In this document: positions 18,458 through 27,556 of the stretch, piece by piece | Position numbering within the stretch: the stretch's first letter is position 1 | Layout of the letters: each line of letters opens with the position of its first letter | Origin: Streptomyces pyxinicus | GTDB taxonomy: Bacteria; Actinomycetota; Actinomycetes; Streptomycetales; Streptomycetaceae | Direction: 5' to 3' | Assembly (NCBI RefSeq): GCF_024753135.1 | Contig: NZ_JANUGP010000006.1 | Coordinates: 248,001 to 312,000 of the forward strand | Length of the DNA: 64,000 bases | Position numbers and translations under genes: made by a program | The notes under the pieces: generated by a model | Told to the model about the DNA's origin: nothing | The model's input: only the letters and a program-made list of their open reading frames with translations | Databases searched by the model: none

Positions 18458-18513
18458 TCGTTTCCGGAGTTCGCGGGGTACCCGGAGTGCCGGGCTACCC
18501 CAGGGCGCCGGCG

Positions 18514-19581
18514 TCAGCGGTCGAAGTCCAGCTCCACCTTCTCCGTCACCGGATGGGACTGGCAGGCCAGTACGTACCCGGCCTCCGTCTCCTCCGTCTC
18601 CAGGGCGAAGTTGCGGTCCATGCGGACCTGGCCCGAGACCAGGAAGGCCCGGCAGGTCCCGCAGACACCGCCCTTGCAGGCGTAGGGGGCGTCCGGGCGG
18701 TTGCGCAGGACCGTCTCCAGCAGCGATTCCCCCTCGCCGACCGGCCAGGTGCCGGCCCGTCCGTCGAGCCGCGCGGTGACGGTGCTGTGCGTGGGCGCCG
18801 AGACGATGACCGCCCCGGGGGAGCCCGCGTCCACGTGGAAGATCTCCTGGTGGATCCGGGCCCGGTCCACGCCCAGTCCGCGCAGCGCCTTCTCGGCGCC
18901 CTGCACCAGTCCGTACGGCCCGCACAGGAACCAGCCCGCCACCCGCTCCACCGGCAGCAGCGCCGGCAGCAGTCCTGTCAGCCGCTCACTGTCGAGCCGG
19001 CCGGAGGGCAGCCCCGCCTGCTGTTCCTCCCGGGAGAGGACGGTCACCAGCTGGAGCCGCTCGGGATAGCGGTCCTTCAGATCGGCGACCTCCTCCAGGA
19101 ACATCGTGGAGGCGGCCGTGCGGTCGCTGCGTATCAGGCAGAACCGGGCCTCGGGGTCGCGGGCCAGCAGTGTCGAGACGATCGACAGGACCGGGGTGAT
19201 GCCGCTGCCGCCGACGACCGCCGCGTACAGGCCCGGCGCCGGTTCGAGGGTGAAGCGGCCGGCCGGGGTCATCACCTCCAGCTCGTCCCCGAGGTTGATC
19301 TCTTTCAGCGCGTAGGTGGAGAAGGCGCCGCCGTCCACCAGCCGGACGCCCACCCGCAGGGTGCCCGGCCCCTCGTCGGCCGGGTCGGGAGCGGGGGAGC
19401 AGATCGAGTAGGTGCGCCGGATCTCCGTGCCGTCCACCCGGCGCCGCAGCGCGAGGTGCTGGCCGGGCGTGTGCCGGTACTCCTCGCGCAGCTCGGACGG
19501 AACGGTGAGGGTGAGGGCGACGGAGTCGTCGGTGAGCCGGTCGACCGCGGCCACCGGGAGCGGGTGGAAGCGCGCCATCAC
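18514..19581 (-). CDS. paaE: Phenylacetyl-CoA epoxidase reductase subunit PaaE
   Basis: Protein of 355 residues that passes electrons from NAD(P)H to the PaaA diiron centre. The FAD-binding domain has RRTYSICSP, the NAD-binding domain GGSGITPVLSI, and a C-terminal plant-type [2Fe-2S] ferredoxin has the Cys ligands in YACKGGVCGTCRAFL and YVLACQSHP. Last gene of the paaABCDE operon; its start overlaps the paaD stop by 4 nt. Confidence 0.95.
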   Translation of the reverse strand: MMARFHPLPVAAVDRLTDDSVALTLTVPSELREEYRHTPGQHLALRRRVDGTEIRRTYSICSPAPDPADEGPGTLRVGVRLVDGGAFSTYALKEINLGDELEVMTPAGRFTLEPAPGLYAAVVGGSGITPVLSIVSTLLARDPEARFCLIRSDRTAASTMFLEEVADLKDRYPERLQLVTVLSREEQQAGLPSGRLDSERLTGLLPALLPVERVAGWFLCGPYGLVQGAEKALRGLGVDRARIHQEIFHVDAGSPGAVIVSAPTHSTVTARLDGRAGTWPVGEGESLLETVLRNRPDAPYACKGGVCGTCRAFLVSGQVRMDRNFALETEETEAGYVLACQSHPVTEKVELDFDR

Positions 19582-20105
19582 AACTCCTTGAAGTGGTCGA
19601 ACGGTTCACGGCAGGCGAGGCACCGGCGCAGCGCCTTGCAGGCCGTGGAGGAGAACCTGCTCAGCAGCTCGGTGTCGGCGCAGCCGCAGTGCGGGCAGCG
19701 GACGGGCTCGGTCTCCGGCTCCCGTGTCCGGATCGGGCCGAGGGCGAGCGGGACCGGGCCGGTGCCGTGGTGCACGCGGGGCGGCGCGATGCCGAACTCC
19801 TGGAGTTTGCGGCGCCCTTCGGGAGTGATGTCGTCGGTGGACCAGGCCGGCGCGAGCACCGTGCGCACCGTGACCTCGCGCATCCCGTGGGCGCGCAGCA
19901 CCCGCTCGATGTCGAGGCTCATCGCCTCGACGGCCGGGCAGCCCGTGTAGGTGGGGGTCAGGTCCACCTCGGCCGTGTCCGGGCCGTCCAGGCGCACCGC
20001 GCGCACCACACCCAGCTCCTGGAGGGTGAGCACGGGAAGTTCGGGGTCGGGCACCGAGCCGGCCAGCTCCAGCAGCTCCGCCTCCAGGGCGGTGGCGGTC
20101 ACCAT
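19578..20105 (-). CDS. paaD: Phenylacetyl-CoA epoxidase subunit PaaD
   Basis: Protein of 175 residues with an N-terminal MIP18/DUF59-type domain (LAGSVPDPELPVLTLQELG, DLTPTYTGCPAVEAM) and a C-terminal zinc-ribbon-like CPHCGCADTELL plus CLACREPF. The family is needed for maturation of the epoxidase iron sites. It overlaps paaC by 7 nt and paaE by 4 nt. Confidence 0.93.
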   Translation of the reverse strand: MVTATALEAELLELAGSVPDPELPVLTLQELGVVRAVRLDGPDTAEVDLTPTYTGCPAVEAMSLDIERVLRAHGMREVTVRTVLAPAWSTDDITPEGRRKLQEFGIAPPRVHHGTGPVPLALGPIRTREPETEPVRCPHCGCADTELLSRFSSTACKALRRCLACREPFDHFKEL

Positions 20106-20830
20106 GACGCTCCCGGGTGGCTGCGGTGCAGGTGCTGCATCTCGGCGAGCATCCGCCCGAACGGCTCGGTGTGCAGGCCCTGTCGGCCGGCGCCCGCGGA
20201 CCAGGCTCCGGTGCGCGGGCCCTCGGGGACGGTGAGGGTGGCCCGGGTCAGGACGTCCCGGACGGACTCCAGCCAGCGCTCCTCCATGCCCGCCCAGTCG
20301 GCGTCCAGGCCCTCCACCGGCTGGAACATCTCTCCGGTGAACCGCCAGAGCGCCTCGCTGGCGCGCCGCATCCGCTCATGGCTGTCCTCGGTGCCGTCGC
20401 CGAGTCGCAGGGTCCACTGCTCGGCGTGGTCGCGGTGGTAGGCGATCTCCTTGACCGCCTTGGCGGCGAGTGGGGCGAACGGTCCGTTTCCTGCGGCGAG
20501 TTCGGTGTGCAGGAGAAGCTGGTAGGTGGAGAAGTAGAGCTGTCGGGCGATCGTGTGGGCGAAGTCGCCGTTGGGTTGTTCGACCAGCTGGAGGTTGCGG
20601 AAGGCCCGCTCCTCGCGCAGATAGGCCAGCTCGTCCTCGTCACCGGCCAGGGACAGCAGCACGCGGGCCTGGCCGAGCAGGTCGAGCGCGATGTTGGCGA
20701 GGGCGACCTCCTCCTCCAGCACGGGGGCGTGTCCGGCCCATTCCCCGAGGCGGTGGGAGAGCACCAGGGCGTCGTCTCCGAGGGCGAGCGCGGCAGTCGC
20801 CGGGACGGTGGCGGGGCCGGTGGCGGTCAC
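20099..20830 (-). CDS. paaC: Phenylacetyl-CoA epoxidase structural subunit PaaC
   Basis: Ferritin-like helical protein of 243 residues that pairs with PaaA in the epoxidase; the family lacks a functional diiron site. Recognisable segments are LSHRLGEWAGHAPVLEEEVALANIALDLLGQAR, KEIAYHRDHAEQW and RRASEALWRFTGEMFQP. The GTG start at 20830 overlaps the paaB stop by 4 nt; the longer frame into paaB is a shadow. Confidence 0.93.
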   Translation of the reverse strand: MTATGPATVPATAALALGDDALVLSHRLGEWAGHAPVLEEEVALANIALDLLGQARVLLSLAGDEDELAYLREERAFRNLQLVEQPNGDFAHTIARQLYFSTYQLLLHTELAAGNGPFAPLAAKAVKEIAYHRDHAEQWTLRLGDGTEDSHERMRRASEALWRFTGEMFQPVEGLDADWAGMEERWLESVRDVLTRATLTVPEGPRTGAWSAGAGRQGLHTEPFGRMLAEMQHLHRSHPGASW

Positions 20831-21110
20831 AGGTGCTTCACCCCTTCCGGGATCTCGTAGAAGGTCGGGTGCCGGTAGGGCTTGTCGGCGGCCGGCTCGA
20901 AGAAGGGGTCCTTCTCGTCCGGTGAGGACGCGGTGATCGCGGCGGCCGGGACGACCCAGATCGAGACGCCCTCGCCACGCCGGGTGTAGAGGTCCCGGGC
21001 GTTGCGCAGGGCCAGCTCGGCGTCGGGCGCGTGCAGGCTGCCGGCGTGGGTGTGGGAGAGGCCCCGCCGGGAGCGGACGAAGACCTCCCACAGAGGCCAG
21101 TCGGTGGTGG

Positions 21111-21114
<4 letters not shown>
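20827..21114 (-). CDS. paaB: Phenylacetyl-CoA epoxidase subunit PaaB
   Basis: Small protein of 95 residues ([18 protein letters not shown] start, [17 protein letters not shown] end), typical of PaaB, which bridges PaaAC heterodimers. It has 4-nt overlaps with paaA and paaC. The ATG at 21114 matches the family start. Confidence 0.94.
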
Positions 21115-22163
<1,049 letters not shown>

Positions 22164-22576
22164 GCGGTCCCCCTGACCTCGGGCTCTGCGGGCGAATACT
22201 GTCCCGACCGATCGTTCGGTCCGTGCGATGTCAATGGTTGCCGGACGTCGGGAGGGTGTCAACCGCTGTGGAAAACTCCACGGAGTTCCTGTGGACAACC
22301 CGTATGCGGCGCGCGGGCTCCGATCGGCCGGGGCCCGATCCGGACCGGTCGGGGGACGGAGGCTTCCGCCAGTGGCGGGGCCGCGTGGTGAGGACCATGG
22401 GCTCCGGCCCGTACCCGGGGCTGCGCCGGGAGGCCCCGGCTGAGTACCGTTCCGTGCGGGCGCCGTGTGGCGCTCGCGCATCGTGCGGTGCCTGTGGCGG
22501 GTGCCGCGCGTCGAGCTGACCCACTCAGGGGAAGCGATCAGCTGAACGAATGAGCCGAAACGGGGGACGGGGCGCG
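22164..22576. other. Divergent intergenic region upstream of paaA
   Basis: About 410 bp between divergent paaA and the DUF5819 gene. It contains the palindrome at 22206-22221 and two DnaA-box-like sequences (TGTGGAAAA at 22267-22275 and TGTGGACAA at 22290-22298). No small gene is supported. Confidence 0.6.
22206..22221. promoter_or_regulatory. TetR-type operator, paaA side
   Basis: GACCGA-TCGT-TCGGTC, a 6+6 inverted repeat. The reverse complement is almost identical to 27486-27501 and related to 30308-30321. It probably binds the TetR encoded at 29065-29652. Confidence 0.75.
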
Positions 22577-23599
22577 ATGGACGCGAACGACGAGGACTCG
22601 GGGGCCCGGCGGAGCCCGGGCGCCTTGGAGCCCTTCGAGCCGCTGGCGCAGGCCCCGTCGGCGCGGTCGCACGACTCCGGGACCGGCGGGCCGGGCGAGC
22701 CGGTCCGGGGCGCGGATGTGGCTGGTCGTGCGGGTGCCGACGAGCCGGAGCGCGTTTCGGACGCGGGTGGGTCGGAGGACGCGGCCGACTCGGAGCGGGG
22801 GCGTACGCCCGGTGCCGGACAGGAGCACACGGCCGGTGCCCGGCAGGACAGTACGGGCGGCTCCGGGCAGGAGGGCACAGCCGGTTCCGGGCGGGACGGT
22901 ACGGCCGGTTCCGGGCAGGACGGTTCAGGCGAGCCGCCCGCGCCGTCCCCCCGTACCGGTCTCGCCGCGCTCTCCTCCGGGTACCAGGTCGTCGCCGCGC
23001 TGGCGCTCGCCGTGGTAGTCGTCGCCGCCTGTGTGCACCTGGCCATGGTGTTCCTGAGCCTCGCGCCCTCGAACACCGTGTCCAAGCAGCACGGCAAGGC
23101 GATCGAGGAGTGGATCTACCCGGAGTTCGAACAGAACTGGAAGCTGTTCGCCCCGAACCCGCTCCAGCAGAACATCAACGTCCAGGCACGCGCCGAGGTG
23201 CGCCTGAAGGACGGCGATCTGCGCACCACCGGCTGGACCGACCTCTCCGCACTGGACGGCGCCGCGATCGAGCACAACCCGGTGCCCAGCCACACCCAGC
23301 AGAACGAGCTGCGCCGCGCCTGGGACTTCTTCACCGCCACGCACAGCGCCGACAACCGTGCCGTCGGCATGCGCGGCGCCCTCTCCGAGCAGTACGTGCG
23401 CCGGATCGTGGTGATGCGGCTGTACCGGGACGATCCGACCAGCAAGGAGGGCGTCATCCAGCGCGTGCAGGTCCGCTCCAGCACCACGAACGTGCAGCCG
23501 CCGAAGTGGAGCCGCGAGCGGGTGTCCGACAAGCCCGGGTACCGCCAGCTGCCCTGGTGGTCCGTGACGGCCGACGAGGCAGCGGGGGGTGTGCGGTGA
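22577..23599 (+). CDS. DUF5819 family single-pass membrane protein
   Basis: Protein of 340 residues. A low-complexity acidic N-terminus (about 1-125) includes five tandem 8-residue units (type GSGQEGTA) before one membrane helix (about 138-160, [22 protein letters not shown]). The extracytoplasmic DUF5819 domain follows with [13 protein letters not shown] and [13 protein letters not shown]. The stop overlaps the GTG of the HTTM gene, so the two proteins form a pair. SdpA/SdpB of the Bacillus sporulation-delaying toxin system combine a small one-TM protein and an HTTM protein in the same way; that comparison is inference. ATG 22577 has a G-rich ribosome site; ATG 22550 is possible. Confidence 0.82.
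   Translation: MDANDEDSGARRSPGALEPFEPLAQAPSARSHDSGTGGPGEPVRGADVAGRAGADEPERVSDAGGSEDAADSERGRTPGAGQEHTAGARQDSTGGSGQEGTAGSGRDGTAGSGQDGSGEPPAPSPRTGLAALSSGYQVVAALALAVVVVAACVHLAMVFLSLAPSNTVSKQHGKAIEEWIYPEFEQNWKLFAPNPLQQNINVQARAEVRLKDGDLRTTGWTDLSALDGAAIEHNPVPSHTQQNELRRAWDFFTATHSADNRAVGMRGALSEQYVRRIVVMRLYRDDPTSKEGVIQRVQVRSSTTNVQPPKWSRERVSDKPGYRQLPWWSVTADEAAGGVR
22811..22930 (+). repeat. Five tandem 24-bp coding repeats
   Basis: Within the DUF5819 gene: five degenerate units encoding [41 protein letters not shown] disordered Gly/Ser/Gln/Asp linker; copy number is likely variable among strains. Confidence 0.8.
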
Positions 23600-24804
23600 A
23601 CGGTCTCTCCCCGACTCTCTCGCGCGGCATCGCCCGGGTCACCGGTGCGGCTCTCGGGCCGTACCAGAGCGCCGTCATCAGGATCGGGTTCGCCGGTACC
23701 TGGCTGCTGTTCCTGCTCCGGGAGTTCCCGCACCGCCGGGAGCTGTACGGCCCCTCCGGGCCCTGGGGCTGGCAGCTCGCCAAGGACCTCACCGACGACA
23801 ACCACGCCTTCTCGGCGCTGCTGTGGTCCAGGGGGGTGACCTGGTTCGAGTGCTTCTACCTGCTCGCGATCCTGGCCAGCGCGGCCCTGCTGCTGGGCTG
23901 GCGTACCCGGACCGCGTCGGTGCTGTTCATGGTGGGCGTGCTGTCGCTGCAGAACCGCAGCGTCTTCATGGGGGACGGCGGCGACAATGTCCTGCACCTG
24001 ATGTCCTTCTACCTGCTGTTCACGCGCTGCGGCCAGGTGTGGTCCCTCGACGCCCGGCGCCGGGCCCGCGGCGAGGCGGCACGGGAGCGCGACGAGCGGG
24101 TTCCCGCCGACCGGGTGGGGCCCGTGCTGTGGGCGGTGCTCGGGGCGGCGCTCGTCACCGTGACGCTGACCGGCCGCTTCACCAGCGGTCCGCTGATCCC
24201 GGTCCTGCTGTGGACGGTGTGGGTGGCGCTCGGCGCCTGGTGGCTGGTGCAGCACCGGGCGAAGTCGGCGCAGCCGCGGATCCTGGTGGACGTGATCGCC
24301 AACGTCCTGCACAACGGCGCCCTGATGGTGATCATGGCGGAGGCGTGCCTCATCTACGCCACGGCCGGCTGGTACAAGATCCAGGGCTCGCGCTGGCAGG
24401 ACGGCACCGCCGTCTACTACCCGCTCCACCTCAACTACTTCTCCCCCTGGCCGGCCCTGGCCGACCTGATGTCCAGCAGCGGCACGATCATGATGGTCGT
24501 GGCCTACGGCACGGTCCTGGTCCAGGTCGCCTTCCCGTTCACGCTGTTCAACCGGCGGGCCAAGAACGTCCTGCTGGTGCTGATGATGACCGAGCACGCG
24601 GTGATCGCGATCGTCCTCGGCCTGCCGTTCTTCTCGCTGGCGATGATCGCCGCGGACGCCGTCTTCCTGCCGACGTCGTTCCTGCGGCGGGTCGGTGATC
24701 TGGCAGCCCGCGCGCGGGGGCGCGTCGCTCGGCGCGGCGACCCCGCCGTGCCAGGGCCGCGGTCGCCGGAGGAGAGCACCGTCGGCCGGGTGGGCGCCGC
24801 CTAG
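23596..24804 (+). CDS. HTTM domain membrane protein (vitamin K-dependent carboxylase/SdpB-like)
   Basis: Polytopic protein of 402 residues with the HTTM fold: multiple helices (IRIGFAGTWLLFLLREF, WFECFYLLAILASAALLLGW, AIVLGLPFFSLAMIAADAVFL) and the signatures GDGGDNVLHLMSFYLLFTRC and ATAGWYKIQGSRWQDGTAVYYPL. Related proteins include vitamin K-dependent gamma-carboxylase and SdpB. The GTG at 23596 overlaps the DUF5819 stop. It may modify or help export a peptide together with DUF5819, but no precursor peptide gene is apparent nearby. The C-terminal tail is basic and disordered. Confidence 0.85.
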   Translation: MNGLSPTLSRGIARVTGAALGPYQSAVIRIGFAGTWLLFLLREFPHRRELYGPSGPWGWQLAKDLTDDNHAFSALLWSRGVTWFECFYLLAILASAALLLGWRTRTASVLFMVGVLSLQNRSVFMGDGGDNVLHLMSFYLLFTRCGQVWSLDARRRARGEAARERDERVPADRVGPVLWAVLGAALVTVTLTGRFTSGPLIPVLLWTVWVALGAWWLVQHRAKSAQPRILVDVIANVLHNGALMVIMAEACLIYATAGWYKIQGSRWQDGTAVYYPLHLNYFSPWPALADLMSSSGTIMMVVAYGTVLVQVAFPFTLFNRRAKNVLLVLMMTEHAVIAIVLGLPFFSLAMIAADAVFLPTSFLRRVGDLAARARGRVARRGDPAVPGPRSPEESTVGRVGAA

Positions 24805-24918
24805 TCCCGGCGGCGCTGCGTAGTCCCGTGAGGCAGGTGTAGTCCCCGGCGGCGCCGCGCAGTCCCGTGCTGCACGGGCAGTCCGGCGCGGCACCGGCAG
24901 TCCCGGCGGCGCCGCGAG
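24803..24918 (+). repeat. Array of six degenerate 19-20 nt repeats
   Basis: Units starting AGTCC at 24803, 24822, 24841, 24861, 24880 and 24899 (spacing 19, 19, 20, 19, 19), consensus close to agtcccggcggcgccgcg. It begins at the HTTM stop codon. The period is not a multiple of three and no unique spacers exist, so it is neither coding nor CRISPR. Confidence 0.75.
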
Positions 24919-24948
24919 CGGACACGGTGTCCGCGTAGGGTTCACCGC

Positions 24949-25698
24949 ATGACCGACCCGCTGATCCGCTGGCGCGCGCACGCCGGTGCCGCCGTGCTGC
25001 TCGACGGTTTCCACACCCTCAAGCACGCGCTGCGCTTCGGCGCCGAGGTGCCGGTGGCGGTCACCACCGACCGGCGGGCCACCCTCGCTCTCGCCGGGGA
25101 CCTGGCCGAGGACGTACGGGAGGCGCTGGACGCGCTGCTGACCGAGGTGCCCGAGACGACGTACGCCGCCCTGGTGCCCCGGCCGCACCCGACGGGCGTG
25201 GCGGCCCTTGCCCTACGGCCGCCCCGCGAGGCGCAGCTGCGGACGCTGGCCCGGGTGCCTCGCATCGCGCCCGTCGTGGTCCTGGACGATCCGCGCAACC
25301 TCGGCAACGCGGGGGCCGTGATCCGGCTGGCCGCCGGCTTCGGGGCGACCGGTGTGGTCACGACCGGGACGCTCGACCCCTGGCATCCCACGGTGGTGCG
25401 CGGCGGCGCGGGCCTGCACTTCGCGACCGCCGTGGAGCGGCTCGGCGTCGACGAGCTGCCCTCCGGCCCGCTGTTCGCCCTCGATCCGGAGGGCGAGGAC
25501 ATCCGGGGCACCGTGCTGCCCGACGACGCCGTGCTGGCGTTCGGCTCGGAGCGCAGCGGACTGTCGGCCGGGCTGCGCGCGCGGGCCGACCATCTGCTGC
25601 GGCTGCCGATGCGCCCCCAGGTCTCCAGCTACAACCTCGCCACGAGCGTGGCGATGACGCTGTACCACTGGAGCGTCACCGGGGGCACATCCCGCTGA
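24949..25698 (+). CDS. SpoU/TrmH family RNA 2'-O-methyltransferase
   Basis: Protein of 249 residues with the three SPOUT motifs: VVLDDPRNLGNAGAVIR (motif 1), LAFGSERSGLS (motif 2, SAM knot) and LPMRPQVSSYNLATSVAMTLYHW (motif 3). The N-terminal part (about 1-100) resembles a substrate-recognition module. It uses S-adenosylmethionine to methylate a ribose in rRNA or tRNA; the target is unknown. ATG 24949 is 7 nt after TAGGGT, suggesting a leaderless transcript. Convergent with paaN. Confidence 0.9.
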   Translation: MTDPLIRWRAHAGAAVLLDGFHTLKHALRFGAEVPVAVTTDRRATLALAGDLAEDVREALDALLTEVPETTYAALVPRPHPTGVAALALRPPREAQLRTLARVPRIAPVVVLDDPRNLGNAGAVIRLAAGFGATGVVTTGTLDPWHPTVVRGGAGLHFATAVERLGVDELPSGPLFALDPEGEDIRGTVLPDDAVLAFGSERSGLSAGLRARADHLLRLPMRPQVSSYNLATSVAMTLYHWSVTGGTSR

Positions 25699-25705
25699 GC
25701 GGCCG

Positions 25706-27397
25706 TCACGCCTCCCGGCGGACCTCCACCACCCGGAAGCGGTTGGCGACGAACGCGCCGTCGGTCAGGGCCGCGTTGGCCGCCGGGTTGCCGCCGGAGC
25801 CGTGGAAGTCGGAGAAGGCGGCCGTCTGGTTCACGTACACCCCGCCGGTGAGGTTGAGCGACAGCTGGGCCGCCTCCTCCAGGCAGACCTCTTCGATGTC
25901 CCGCTCCACCTCGGGGTCCGTGGTGTAGGCGCCGACCGTCATGGCGCCCTTCTCGCGGACCGTGCGGCGCAGCAGCTCCAGTGCGTCGGCCGCCGAGTCG
26001 ACCGCGACGGCGAAGGAGACGGGACCGAAGCACTCGCTCATGTAGGCGGCCTCGTCGTCCGGCTTGGCGCCGTCCAGCTTGACGATGACCGGGGTGCGGA
26101 CGACCGCGCCCGGGAACTCGGGGTTGCTGATCTCGCGGGAGGCGAGAGCCACCTCGCCGAGGCCGGCGGCGGCCTCCAGGCGGGCCTTGACGTCCGGGTT
26201 GACGATGGCGCCGAGCAGCGCGTTCGCGCGCGCGTCGTCACCGAGGAGGCCGTCGACCGCGCGGGCGAGGTCGGCGGCGACCTCGTCGAAGGGCTTGGGG
26301 CCCGCCTCGGTCCCGATGCCGTCCCGGGGGATCAGCAGGTTCTGCGGGGTGGTGCACATCTGGCCGCTGTACAGGGACAGCGAGAAGGCCAGGTTGGAGA
26401 GCATTCCCTCGTAGTCGGCCGTGGAGTGCACGAGCACCGTGTTGACGCCGGCCTTCTCCGTGTAGACCTGCGCCTGGCGGGCGTTGGCCTCCAGCCAGTC
26501 GCCGAAGGACGTCGAGCCGGTGTAGTCGATGATCCGGATCTCGGGACGGGTTGCGAGGGCCTTGGCGATGCCCTCGCCGGGGCGCTCGGCAGCCAGCGCG
26601 ACCAGGTTCGGGTCGAAGCCGGCCTCGGCGAGCACGTCACGGGCGACCTGGACGGTCAGCGCGAGCGGCAGTACCGCGCGCGGGTGCGGCTTGACGAGCA
26701 CCGCGTTTCCGGTGGCCAGGGAGGCGAACAGGCCCGGATAGCCGTTCCACGTCGGGAAGGTGTTGCAGCCGATGACCAGGCCGATGCCGCGCGGGACCGG
26801 TGTGAACCGCTTGACGAGGGCCAGCGGGTCCCGCTTGCCCTGGGGCTTGCTCCACTCCGCCGTGTCGGGGGTGCGGACCTGCTCCACGTACGCGTAGGCG
26901 ACCGCTTCGAGGCCTCGGTCCTGGGCGTGCGGGCCGCCCGCCTGGAACGCCATCATGAAGGCCTGGCCGCTGGTGTGCATGACCGCGTGCGCGAACTCGT
27001 GGGTGCAGTCGCTGATCCGCTTGAGGATCTCCAGGCAGACCACCGCGCGGAGTTCGGCGCCCGCGTCGCGCCAGGCGCGCTGCCCGGCCTTCATGGCGGG
27101 CAGCAGCACGTCGATGTCCGCGTGCGGATAGCTCACGCCCAGCTCGATGCCGTACGGGGAGACCTCGCCGGTCACCCAGTCGTCCGTGCCGGGCTGGCCG
27201 AGGTCCAGGCGGGTGCCGAGGACGGCGTCGAAGGCGGTCTTGCCCGCCGCCGCGTCCAGGCTGCCGTGCTCGCCGTAGGCCTTGGGGTGCTCGGGGTGCG
27301 GCGACCAGTACGCGCGGGTGCGGATCGCCTCCAGGGCCTGGTCGAGAGTGGGCCGGTGCTTCGCGATCAGCTCGTGCGCGGACAGTTCGGCGGCCAT
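25706..27397 (-). CDS. paaN: Phenylacetate degradation protein PaaN (aldehyde dehydrogenase)
   Basis: Protein of 563 residues of the PaaN branch of the aldehyde dehydrogenase superfamily, which oxidises the ring-opened semialdehyde-CoA. Motifs: GLVIGCNTFPTWNGYPGLFASLATGNAVLVKPHP (NAD-binding region), IIDYTGSTSFGDWLE, and the catalytic Cys in LYSGQMCTTPQNLL. The ATG at 27397 follows GGAG. It is divergent from the 3-hydroxyacyl-CoA dehydrogenase gene, with an operator between them, so both would respond to the same repressor. Confidence 0.92.
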   Translation of the reverse strand: MAAELSAHELIAKHRPTLDQALEAIRTRAYWSPHPEHPKAYGEHGSLDAAAGKTAFDAVLGTRLDLGQPGTDDWVTGEVSPYGIELGVSYPHADIDVLLPAMKAGQRAWRDAGAELRAVVCLEILKRISDCTHEFAHAVMHTSGQAFMMAFQAGGPHAQDRGLEAVAYAYVEQVRTPDTAEWSKPQGKRDPLALVKRFTPVPRGIGLVIGCNTFPTWNGYPGLFASLATGNAVLVKPHPRAVLPLALTVQVARDVLAEAGFDPNLVALAAERPGEGIAKALATRPEIRIIDYTGSTSFGDWLEANARQAQVYTEKAGVNTVLVHSTADYEGMLSNLAFSLSLYSGQMCTTPQNLLIPRDGIGTEAGPKPFDEVAADLARAVDGLLGDDARANALLGAIVNPDVKARLEAAAGLGEVALASREISNPEFPGAVVRTPVIVKLDGAKPDDEAAYMSECFGPVSFAVAVDSAADALELLRRTVREKGAMTVGAYTTDPEVERDIEEVCLEEAAQLSLNLTGGVYVNQTAAFSDFHGSGGNPAANAALTDGAFVANRFRVVEVRREA

Positions 27398-27485
27398 GCG
27401 GGACCAACTCCTCGTCTGGAGAACTCTTCGTCGAGTTCACGGCCTGGCGGAAAGAGCAGCGGGACGGGTCAGTGAGAGCTAGAGT

Positions 27486-27501
27486 AACCGAACGATCGGT
27501 C
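27486..27501. promoter_or_regulatory. TetR-type operator between paaN and the dehydrogenase operon
   Basis: AACCGA-ACGA-TCGGTC, nearly the reverse complement of the paaA site. It sits in the 159-bp divergent gap and could control both directions, including the tetR gene in the rightward operon (autoregulation). Confidence 0.78.
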
Positions 27502-27556
27502 GGGACAAGGGGGACCGCCGCATCTGTGGAAAACCCCGTGCGGGAGGATCGCGCAC

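Noticed and set aside
24803..24918. Possible CRISPR array
   Set aside because: Units are contiguous and degenerate, with no 30-40 nt unique spacers and no cas genes.
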